A DNA stretch of 64,000 bases from a virus: the IMG/VR virus record IMGVR_UViG_3300017971_000201, positions 62,001-126,000 of that record; one strand, 5' to 3'. This document shows, piece after piece, positions 57,677-64,000 of this stretch. A program made the position numbers and the translations under genes. The notes beneath the pieces are model-generated. The model was not told the origin of the DNA. It saw nothing but the letters and a program-made list of their open reading frames with translations, and did not search any database. Position 1 is the first letter of the stretch. The number at the start of each line of letters is the position of its first letter.

Positions 57677-58027
57677 CTATCGGTTGTCACCCTCGCCGTG
57701 TAGCACGCCACGGTCTTTTCGATCGGACAGCTTGGCGACATTGGCCTCCAGCACCTCGTTGACGCTGAAGCCAAGCTCGGTGCAGACCTGGGAGAAGTAC
57801 CAGGCGATGTCGCCTAGCTCGCCCTTGATCGCCGGGTCTTCGCAGAGCGTCATCAGGTTCTCGCCGCCCCGGAGCCGCTTCTTGAGCTTCTCGGCGAACT
57901 CGCCGAGTTCGCCCATCAGGCCGAGGACCGTGTAGACGATCCGAACGTCGTCCTTGTCCATCGGCGGTACCGAGTCCACGTAGATCGCGGTGCCCCGCGC
58001 CCTCGCCTGGTAGATGTCTCCGTCCAT
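57677..58027 (-). CDS. MazG-like nucleotide pyrophosphohydrolase
   Basis: 116 residues, ATG with AGGAG at 7 nt. Contains the four acidic residues of the MazG/all-alpha NTP-PPase core in order: G-E-L-G-E-F-A-E (E40, E43) and G-E-L-G-D-I-A-W-Y (E70, D73). The rest is helical as in the family. Phage MazG-like enzymes hydrolyse NTPs or (p)ppGpp and can reduce host alarmone signalling. Located in the non-structural block. Confidence 0.75.
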   Translation of the reverse strand: MDGDIYQARARGTAIYVDSVPPMDKDDVRIVYTVLGLMGELGEFAEKLKKRLRGGENLMTLCEDPAIKGELGDIAWYFSQVCTELGFSVNEVLEANVAKLSDRKDRGVLHGEGDNR

Positions 58028-58029
58028 GC

Positions 58030-58494
58030 TCAATCTCCTGGTGGTGTCAGAGCGCCCAGCGCGTCGATCGCATCCAGGTGCTCGGTGAGTCCGAGCTGGA
58101 GAACGCGTTCCAGCTCGTCGGCGAACTCGCCACGATACCGCATGGAAAAGAATCGGAACGCGTCGAGCGTCGCCGTCATACAGATACTCAGCTGGGCCAC
58201 CGATCGCCGTTGGATCTCCTCGGTACTAAGGTCCAAGGAGGCGAACCTGGGCCGAGTCGGGTGGTAGCCACCGCGCACTCGTACAGTCTTCGGCTCCGCA
58301 GCCGTCCGCATCGAGTGTAGAGCGGTGCTCACCTGAGCTGCACTCCGCCGAACATCGTCGTATCCAGGCTCTCGGCCGCGCGCGTTCAGGTAGCCGCCGA
58401 CGCCATCGAAGACGGCTGCGAGCTTCTTCCAGCTCACGCCTCGCGCGATGCACTTGTCGAAGAGGCCCTGTAGGCCGACGATGCGGTCTTCCAC
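58030..58494 (-). CDS. Unknown helical protein
   Basis: 154 residues, GTG start set by TAGAAC exactly 6 nt upstream. Largely alpha-helical with F-D-G-V-G-G-Y-L-N-A-R-G-R-E-P-G-Y-D-D-V and A-L-H-S-M-R-T-A-A. Stops two bases before the MazG-like ATG. Possibly a partner of the MazG-like gene; no motif supports a role. Confidence 0.55.
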   Translation of the reverse strand: MEDRIVGLQGLFDKCIARGVSWKKLAAVFDGVGGYLNARGREPGYDDVRRSAAQVSTALHSMRTAAEPKTVRVRGGYHPTRPRFASLDLSTEEIQRRSVAQLSICMTATLDAFRFFSMRYRGEFADELERVLQLGLTEHLDAIDALGALTPPGD

Positions 58495-58500
58495 AATGAG

Positions 58501-58509
58501 GTTCTACCC
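58501..58509 (-). promoter_or_regulatory. Promoter-like motif GGGTAGAAC (minus strand), leaderless spacing
   Basis: TAGAAC is exactly 6 nt before the GTG at 58494. This is one of the cleaner leaderless cases. Confidence 0.55.
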
Positions 58510-58570
58510 AGCGCAGCGGACACCGGAACCGAGCTGAGCATCTCGACACGGTTGCCGAGATCTAAACGAC

Positions 58571-61500
58571 TTACGATCGCGTCGTCTTCAGCTTCCGCCG
58601 CCTCGCGGGCGGCGTCAGCGCAGACCTCGGATCCTCCACGGGAGCGGTTCCCACGCCCGTGCGCGACGAGCCCTGGACCGGTGAGCTGTAGCGGCTCGGG
58701 AAGTCCACCGACTCCTGCTTCGCGACGTGGGCGTAGATGACCTCCTCGGCGTCATGCGGATCCAGCCCGAGCTTCTCGGCGTAGGCGTGGAACTTGTCAT
58801 CGTCGAGACCAGGGTTCGCCTTCACGAAGGCGACCAGCTTCGCCTTCTGCTTCGCCGTCGGATCGTCCTCCTCCTCGACGCCGGCCTCCTTCTCCATCCT
58901 CTTCAGTCTGGTGTAGTAGTCCGGGATCTCCGCGAGGTGGTCCATCGCGATCTCTTGGGCCTTGGCCCGCATCTCCGCCTTGGAGTAGCCGCCACCGACC
59001 AGGTGCTCCTTCTCGACCTCGATCCCCATCGCCAGCTCTTTGGCGTCGAAGTCGCTCGGCTTCTTTCCCTTGGCCTTGCCGCCAGGAATCTCCTCGGCCT
59101 CGCAGAGCGCGCAGCGAACACCGAGCGTCACCAGCTCGCGGCGCTCGAGCACGGACGACAGGCTGTCACCGAACAGATCCTCGTCCTCACGCAGGTCCAC
59201 CCGCTTGTCAGGCGCCATGAACGTGCGGAAGCGGTCCATGATGTCCTTCGTGAGCTTGTAGCGGCTCTGGATCTGGTGCCCCTTGCCGATGTAGGCCGCG
59301 AAGATCTCGGCGAAGTCCTCGTAGCGCTTCGACGCGCCGTAGACGCTGGGGAAGTCGCCGGTCTCCTTCCCCTTCTCGGTCGGCTGCTTCGCCAGACCGA
59401 AGTACCAGGCGTAGGTCTTCCGGCGCGCGCGCGGGATCTCTCGGTAGTAGTAGTGGTGGCCCAGCTCGTGGACCATCGTGGTCATGATCTTGGCCGGCTC
59501 CTTCTTCGCGCCGATCGAGTTGACGAAGATCTCGACAATCTTCGTCTTCATGTCGTAGTTGCCGAGCACCCCGGGATGGCCGGCCCGCAGGTGCATCGTC
59601 ACGTTCGGCAGCATGAAGCCGAAACCGCGCTTCTTGAGCAGGCCCACAGCATCCTTGCAGGCCACCGCGTATCGGTCCCAGGTCTCCTGGTCGACCCCGA
59701 GATCGTTGAACAGCATGATGCCATTCACCTTCGCCTGCTTGGGACCTGGCTCGCCGGTCGCCCACGGCAGTTTCGCTGGCTTCTTCGCGGCCTTCGCGAT
59801 CTGCACGAGCGGAGATGGCGGCTTCTTCCCCTTCTTCTTCTCCGACTTCATCGAGGCCAGCGCGCCCTTGAGCGTCGCGCCGTCGCCCCGGTAACGGTAG
59901 TGCGGCTTCGGCTGGCCCTGGAGCTTGACCGTGAACGAACCATCCGAGCGCGGACGGACCTTGAACTTGCCACCACCCTTGAACGAGAAGTCGAAGCCCT
60001 TGGGTGATGCCGAGTACTTGTCGACCTTGAGCGACTTGCCGGCCAGCTTGCTCGAGACCGACTCCACATCCTTGACCAGCGCCTTGGCATCCTTGGGACC
60101 GGCCTTGCTCTTGGTAGCCGTCGCCTCGGTCAGCCCATCGGACACGGTTGCACCGAGCGGAACCTGGTACTTCTCGTGGCCCCACAACTCCAGGTCAGTC
60201 ACCTTCCAGCTCCCTTCGGGCCGGTAGCCGGTGTAAGCCGGCTCGCCCGGGTTGATGTAGGCCAGCGTCGCGTGTGCCTTGAACTGCTCGGCATAGCCCT
60301 TCTTCGGGTCCTCGTCCGGCCCGTAAGTGTGCGCGATCGGAATACCCGCCTGCTCGGCCGCCTTACGAAGAGCCTCGTGCAGGCTGTTGAGACTCGACTG
60401 CTCCGGCCAGGCGGAGCCGATCATGTGTGGGATCGTCTGGCCGTCGTTGTTCGTGAACTCTCCGTAACCGCCCATCCGCATCAGGAACGGCTCATGGGAG
60501 CGCGCGACCCTGCCGACCGCGTCGACCAGTTTCCCGTAGTCAGCTGGGGAGAGGTCGCCGGCGTAGAGCACCGTGAAGTGAGGAACCGAGTCGTCCTCCT
60601 CGCTCTTGTCCGGGAAGTAGCGGGCCAAGTTCGACGGAACCGGAAGGAAGACGCCGCAGGACATCGTCCCGTCCCTGTTGACCTCACGCTCCTCGGTCCG
60701 CACGCCGTCTGGGTGCCCGTGAATCCGCCTACGGACCTCCTGCCACATCTCGTCGTCGACCGGCCGCTCGTGCGCGGCGACGATCTCGTCAGCGAGCCTC
60801 TGGTCCTCGGCGCTGAGATCTTCTGTCAGAGACCCGACAACCCGCTCGAACAGCGTTGCCCCGTCCGGGTCGATCGACTCGCCCCAGTCGGCCATCGTGG
60901 ACGTGTCGGGGATCATGGCCATCAGCTTGGCGATGTCGGCCTTCGTGACGCCCTTCTTCTTGGCCGCCTTCTTCTTGGCCGCCTTCTTCTTGGTGGTCTT
61001 CTTCTTGGTGGTCTTCTTCTTGGTGGTCTTCTTCTTGGTGGTCTTCTTCGCCTTCGGCTTCTCCGGCTCGGGGGCCGGCGGCGGCACAGGCTTGGGTTCT
61101 GGGGGAGGCTTGGGCAGCGGGGCCGGCGGACCTTCCTCTTCGCCCTCCTTCGGCGGCGGCAGGACCCACGTCAACGCCTTCTTCGCGCGCGTGATCGCCA
61201 CGTACTTCAGGTTCTCTTCCTGCTGGATCTGAACCGGGTCCTCCGACTTCAGCGCCATCGGCAGCGGCAGCAGGTCGGGCCGCTGGATGAAGACGTTGTC
61301 CGCCTCGAGCCCCTTCGCCTTGTGCACCGAGGAGAAGTTGATGGCCGGTGTCGGGTCCGACACGAACAACTGCTGGACCACCTTGACCAGATCGCCGGCG
61401 ACCTTCACATCGCCCTTCGACATAAGCGCCTGGAGGCAGTCGCGCTTGTCGTCGAGACCCTGGAGCAGGTGCTCCTTCTTCTCGGCCGTGAGCCGCTTCG

Positions 61501-63583
61501 TCTCCTTCATGTGCCAGTCCTGCACCTTCGCAGCGAACTGGTCAATTGGCATGGTCTTGTGGCCCTTCTTGCCGCCGATCCTCTCGACCAGCCGGCTCAG
61601 GGACTTGCCGATGTCGCGGCCGACGACGTTCGCCTTCTTGCCCTGGGCGATCAGGCCCAGCGCAGCGGCCACGTTCGGAGCGTTGGTGCGGCAGAGCACG
61701 AAGTCGCCCGGCTTGAGCGTCTCGTAGAACTCTCCGTGCTTGATGGTCTTGACCGAGCCCTCGGGAGCGCCCGGAGCTGCCTCGATCGTGGGAACAATGG
61801 CCTGGGCCTCGGTGATGACCTTCTGCGGGCAGCGGTAGCAGATAGAGAGTGGCTTCTCCTCGGCGCCCAGCTCTTTCTGCATCTTCTCCATCGAGTCTGG
61901 GTCCGACCCCTTGAAGGCGTAGATCGACTGGTTGGGGTCTCCCACCAGCATGTGGCGCGGGGCGAGCCGCTTGGCGAACTCGCGCTCGAGCGGGCAGAGA
62001 TCCTGGACCTCGTCGACCATCGCCCAGTCGAGGCTCGCCTTCTTCCCGGTCGCGCGGCTGATGATCGGCAGGTCGTGCATCACCGGCCAGAGCACCTGGT
62101 CGGCGTACTCCATCGTCGTCTTGTCATCGACGCTCTGCTGGAACGCGGCGTCCAGCACCTCGGTGACCTGCTGCGGCGTGATGTACTCGTCTGTTGGAAC
62201 CGAGGAAGTCGGCAGGTCGATCTCGAACTTGTCCAAGACCTCCTTCCAGGGCGGGAACTTCATCTCGCCCTTCTCGTCCAGCTGGCCCATCATCTTCCGC
62301 TTGGTGATGACCTCGCCCATGTCGTAGCCGTAGTTCGACTCGTACTTGTCGGCCACCTTCTCGTTGGGAGCGAGCTTCTTCACCAGCTCGTCGCAGATGA
62401 GCCGGTTCTTGTTCTTCACCAGCTCGGGCGGCTTGCCGCCCTTCTTGAACGCCTTGACCACCGACGCGCGCCCGTAGGCGTTGATCGTCGCGGCCTCGAC
62501 GTTCTTCAGATCCTTGACGCGCTCGGCCAGCGCGTTGGCGATGTCGGTGTTGAACGCGAGGAACACGGCCTTCTGCCCTGGAGGCACGAACTCGAGCGCC
62601 TGCTCCATCGTCGTGGACTTCCCGGCGCCAGCCTTCGCGTCCACGACCAGCGCGGCCTTGTCCTTCTTCGACGCCTCGGCGACCCAGTCGAAGATCGCCT
62701 GCTGGTAGTGGCTGGGCTTGAACTTCTTCTTCTTCTTCGGAGGAGGAGGCGGAGCGCCACCGGCCTTTGCTGCCTTCTCGAGTTCCTCCAGGCCCGTCTT
62801 GTACCACTTCGCCTGGCCCTTGCTGGCTAGCCATCCCTTGGCCTTCTTCGGGATGTTGTCGTCCATGAACTTGCGGAGCCAGTCGCCGAGCGTGTGACCG
62901 TGGTCCTTGAACAGCTTCTCGTCTTGCGAGACTGGTCCTCCCGGCCACTGCTCGCTGAACTTGTCCTTCCACGATCCCTCGGCGAGCCGGCCGTCAGTGC
63001 GCTCGTCATCGAGTACCTCAGCCTGCTCGGCCACTTCCGCAGCGCCTTTGGCCGTGCCCCCTGGACCGTGCGCGTCCAGTCCGGCGCGCTCGTTGTAGCG
63101 GCTGGCGTAGCCGTACACCCACTTGAGATAGTCCTCGTCGGCCTCGCGGTTCAGCAGCGCGAGAGCCTTGTAAGCCGAGAGCTTCTCCTCTTCCCGGCGG
63201 CGCTTCGCCTCATCCAGGAAACTCAGCGTCTCGTCGAGGTCGCGCGCGGGCTGATCGGACTCGGTCTTCACCATGCTGCTTGCCTTTTCGATCAGGCCCA
63301 TGATCGGAACTGAGTAGGAGGGGTCGGCCATGTAGCGCGTCCGGTGCTTGCGGATCTCGGCCGCGAGCTTCGGGAAGTCCTTGCAGCACTCGTCGGCCGC
63401 TTCGCCCATATGGCCAATCGCCAGCCACCTGTGCTCCGGGTAACCCTGGACCGCCTCGCCCATTAGCACCTCGGCCTGACTGAGATGTTTGCGAACGCAG
63501 TTCAGGCAAGAGTCCCTAAGCTCGGTCAGGTTCATGGCGCCCCCGGGATCCCCTATGATCCCGTCCGAGGAGGCCGGAGGCAA
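58571..63583 (-). CDS. Giant polyvalent protein: SF1 helicase, 2H phosphoesterase, zincin metalloprotease, DUF5661-like
   Basis: 1670 residues from a TTG that lies 6 nt after TAGAAC; an ATG 16 codons later is an alternative. N-terminus C-L-N-C-V-R-K-H (residues 26-33) looks like a small zinc unit. Helicase: Walker A A-K-A-G-A-G-K-S-T-T (about 316-325), D-E-V-Q-D-L (about 522), G-D-P-N-Q-S-I-Y-A-F, and S-V-H-K-A-K-G-L and A-I-T-R-A-K-K-A-L, a complete UvrD/PcrA-like SF1 core. Then a Lys/Thr linker (846-878), a 2H phosphoesterase with H-F-T-V (about 1001) and H-A-T-L (about 1103), a zincin H-E-L-G-H-H (about 1371) with a downstream E-D-F-A-E-I-F, and a C-terminal DUF5661-like M-G-I-E-V-E-K-E-H and Y-Y-T-R-L. 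Polyvalent fusions are known in phages and mobile elements; the combination here looks unusual. Confidence 0.8.
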   Translation of the reverse strand: MPPASSDGIIGDPGGAMNLTELRDSCLNCVRKHLSQAEVLMGEAVQGYPEHRWLAIGHMGEAADECCKDFPKLAAEIRKHRTRYMADPSYSVPIMGLIEKASSMVKTESDQPARDLDETLSFLDEAKRRREEEKLSAYKALALLNREADEDYLKWVYGYASRYNERAGLDAHGPGGTAKGAAEVAEQAEVLDDERTDGRLAEGSWKDKFSEQWPGGPVSQDEKLFKDHGHTLGDWLRKFMDDNIPKKAKGWLASKGQAKWYKTGLEELEKAAKAGGAPPPPPKKKKKFKPSHYQQAIFDWVAEASKKDKAALVVDAKAGAGKSTTMEQALEFVPPGQKAVFLAFNTDIANALAERVKDLKNVEAATINAYGRASVVKAFKKGGKPPELVKNKNRLICDELVKKLAPNEKVADKYESNYGYDMGEVITKRKMMGQLDEKGEMKFPPWKEVLDKFEIDLPTSSVPTDEYITPQQVTEVLDAAFQQSVDDKTTMEYADQVLWPVMHDLPIISRATGKKASLDWAMVDEVQDLCPLEREFAKRLAPRHMLVGDPNQSIYAFKGSDPDSMEKMQKELGAEEKPLSICYRCPQKVITEAQAIVPTIEAAPGAPEGSVKTIKHGEFYETLKPGDFVLCRTNAPNVAAALGLIAQGKKANVVGRDIGKSLSRLVERIGGKKGHKTMPIDQFAAKVQDWHMKETKRLTAEKKEHLLQGLDDKRDCLQALMSKGDVKVAGDLVKVVQQLFVSDPTPAINFSSVHKAKGLEADNVFIQRPDLLPLPMALKSEDPVQIQQEENLKYVAITRAKKALTWVLPPPKEGEEEGPPAPLPKPPPEPKPVPPPAPEPEKPKAKKTTKKKTTKKKTTKKKTTKKKAAKKKAAKKKGVTKADIAKLMAMIPDTSTMADWGESIDPDGATLFERVVGSLTEDLSAEDQRLADEIVAAHERPVDDEMWQEVRRRIHGHPDGVRTEEREVNRDGTMSCGVFLPVPSNLARYFPDKSEEDDSVPHFTVLYAGDLSPADYGKLVDAVGRVARSHEPFLMRMGGYGEFTNNDGQTIPHMIGSAWPEQSSLNSLHEALRKAAEQAGIPIAHTYGPDEDPKKGYAEQFKAHATLAYINPGEPAYTGYRPEGSWKVTDLELWGHEKYQVPLGATVSDGLTEATATKSKAGPKDAKALVKDVESVSSKLAGKSLKVDKYSASPKGFDFSFKGGGKFKVRPRSDGSFTVKLQGQPKPHYRYRGDGATLKGALASMKSEKKKGKKPPSPLVQIAKAAKKPAKLPWATGEPGPKQAKVNGIMLFNDLGVDQETWDRYAVACKDAVGLLKKRGFGFMLPNVTMHLRAGHPGVLGNYDMKTKIVEIFVNSIGAKKEPAKIMTTMVHELGHHYYYREIPRARRKTYAWYFGLAKQPTEKGKETGDFPSVYGASKRYEDFAEIFAAYIGKGHQIQSRYKLTKDIMDRFRTFMAPDKRVDLREDEDLFGDSLSSVLERRELVTLGVRCALCEAEEIPGGKAKGKKPSDFDAKELAMGIEVEKEHLVGGGYSKAEMRAKAQEIAMDHLAEIPDYYTRLKRMEKEAGVEEEDDPTAKQKAKLVAFVKANPGLDDDKFHAYAEKLGLDPHDAEEVIYAHVAKQESVDFPSRYSSPVQGSSRTGVGTAPVEDPRSALTPPARRRKLKTTRS

Positions 63584-63589
63584 GGAGAG

Positions 63590-63598
63590 GTTCTACTC
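63590..63598 (-). promoter_or_regulatory. Promoter-like motif, variant GAGTAGAAC
   Basis: Minus-strand TAGAAC at 63590-63595, 6 nt before the TTG at 63583. The upstream bases differ (GAG, not GGG). Confidence 0.5.
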
Positions 63599-63925
63599 CC
63601 GGAGATCGATCAGGAGCGGCATCAGCTCCACGACGCTCATCTGCTGAAGCTCGAGAAGCCGGTCCGCGATCTCGTCGCGCGCTAGCCGCGCGGCCCTGCC
63701 CATGTGTTGCGCCTTGAGCGTCGTCGGTGTGCAGGCGTCGATCAGAAAGATGAGATGCTCCGCGTTCCTCTGGTCCTTGGGGGCAGTCCGCCAGGCGACC
63801 CACCGATCCCTGTGCCGCCTGATCACTCGCCGCACTCGTCGTGCGAACGGCCGCATCTTGAACTTGGGGTGACTACTTGACCGACCGGCCGGCCACCGGC
63901 CGGACCGGGTGCCGCTCAGGCTCAC
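63593..63925 (-). CDS. Unknown basic protein
   Basis: 110 residues, GTG overlapping the previous stop (GTGA). Very basic beginning (R-P-F-A-R-R-V-R-R-V-I-R-R-H-R-D-R) and a helical C-terminal half. A later ATG (63856) is possible. Its end overlaps the promoter-like motif for the 1670-residue gene. No family. Confidence 0.55.
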   Translation of the reverse strand: MSLSGTRSGRWPAGRSSSHPKFKMRPFARRVRRVIRRHRDRWVAWRTAPKDQRNAEHLIFLIDACTPTTLKAQHMGRAARLARDEIADRLLELQQMSVVELMPLLIDLRE

Positions 63926-64000
63926 GAAGCTACCCTCAGCTGGACGATGTTGCCGAGCCGCTCGACGGCCGAGACCTCGGCGTAGTCCTCGATCGCCGCG
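63922..64000 (-). CDS. Partial CDS entering from the right edge
   Basis: The last 25 codons of a gene that continues beyond the window; it ends R-L-G-N-I-V-Q-L-R-V-A-S and its stop overlaps the next GTG (GTGA). Too short to assign. Confidence 0.5.
   Translation of the reverse strand, partial: AAIEDYAEVSAVERLGNIVQLRVAS

Noticed and set aside
60950-61045. Tandem repeats (GGTGGTCTTCTTCTT units) as a regulatory array
   Set aside because: They encode the Lys-Lys-Thr-Thr linker in frame in the giant protein.
58571-63535. ATG at 63535 as the start of the giant protein
   Set aside because: Not excluded, but the TTG at 63583 has the exact 6-nt spacing to TAGAAC and no good ribosome binding site precedes the ATG.
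1-64000. Integrated prophage
   Set aside because: No integrase, attachment sites, or host genes were seen; the orphan recombinase domain at 55006 lacks a catalytic domain.
1-64000. tRNA genes
   Set aside because: A visual scan for T-loop/acceptor patterns found no convincing cloverleaf; a tRNA search tool would be decisive.

Overview
The window is one continuous stretch of a high-GC (by eye well above 55%), contractile-tailed (myovirus-type) bacteriophage genome. No host gene, rRNA, tRNA, integrase or lysis gene was recognised. The structural genes follow a T4-like plan: intein-split portal, prohead protease/scaffold fusion, gp23-like capsid, neck proteins, sheath, tube, tape measure, gp53/gp27/gp5/gp25/gp6-like baseplate and gpI-like protein, then collagen-containing fibres. 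A large terminase is not in the window. The host cannot be named. High GC, frequent GTG starts and -10-like hexamers exactly 6 nt before start codons (leaderless spacing) would suit an actinobacterial host, but that is inference.

Layout. 1-31988 (minus strand): neck, sheath, tube, tape measure, baseplate and fibre genes, many joined by ATGA, GTGA or TGATG overlaps, interrupted by a PD-(D/E)xK homing-type endonuclease and by a zeta-like kinase whose Walker A motif is split by an intein. 32062-37100 (mostly plus strand): an accessory island between the capsid and neck genes, holding small unknown genes, a Cas12-type effector and a six-repeat CRISPR array. 37134-50114 (minus strand): capsid, protease/scaffold, an acidic/basic protein, portal, two free-standing Hint-domain proteins, a staphylococcal-nuclease-like protein and an HNH protein. 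50346-53493 (plus) and 53490-64000 (minus): non-structural genes including a Nudix fusion, a recombinase-domain-only protein, a MazG-like protein and a 1670-residue multidomain protein (helicase, 2H phosphoesterase, zincin, C-terminal DUF5661-like).

The most notable items are: (1) a phage-borne type V CRISPR-Cas module with array directly behind cas12 and no adaptation genes; (2) an intein in a P-loop kinase whose central linker is the antisense strand of a complete HNH endonuclease gene with its own leaderless-type promoter; (3) a promoter-like motif GGGTAGAAC (nine copies, both strands) just upstream of non-structural genes including cas12, so the CRISPR module appears wired into the phage's own transcription programme; (4) two tandem degenerate Hint proteins translationally coupled to an intein-containing portal; (5) one ~80-residue beta-rich domain recurring in sheath and fibre, with a possible distant copy in the capsid protein.

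All functional names rest on reading motifs by eye; no database search was possible.
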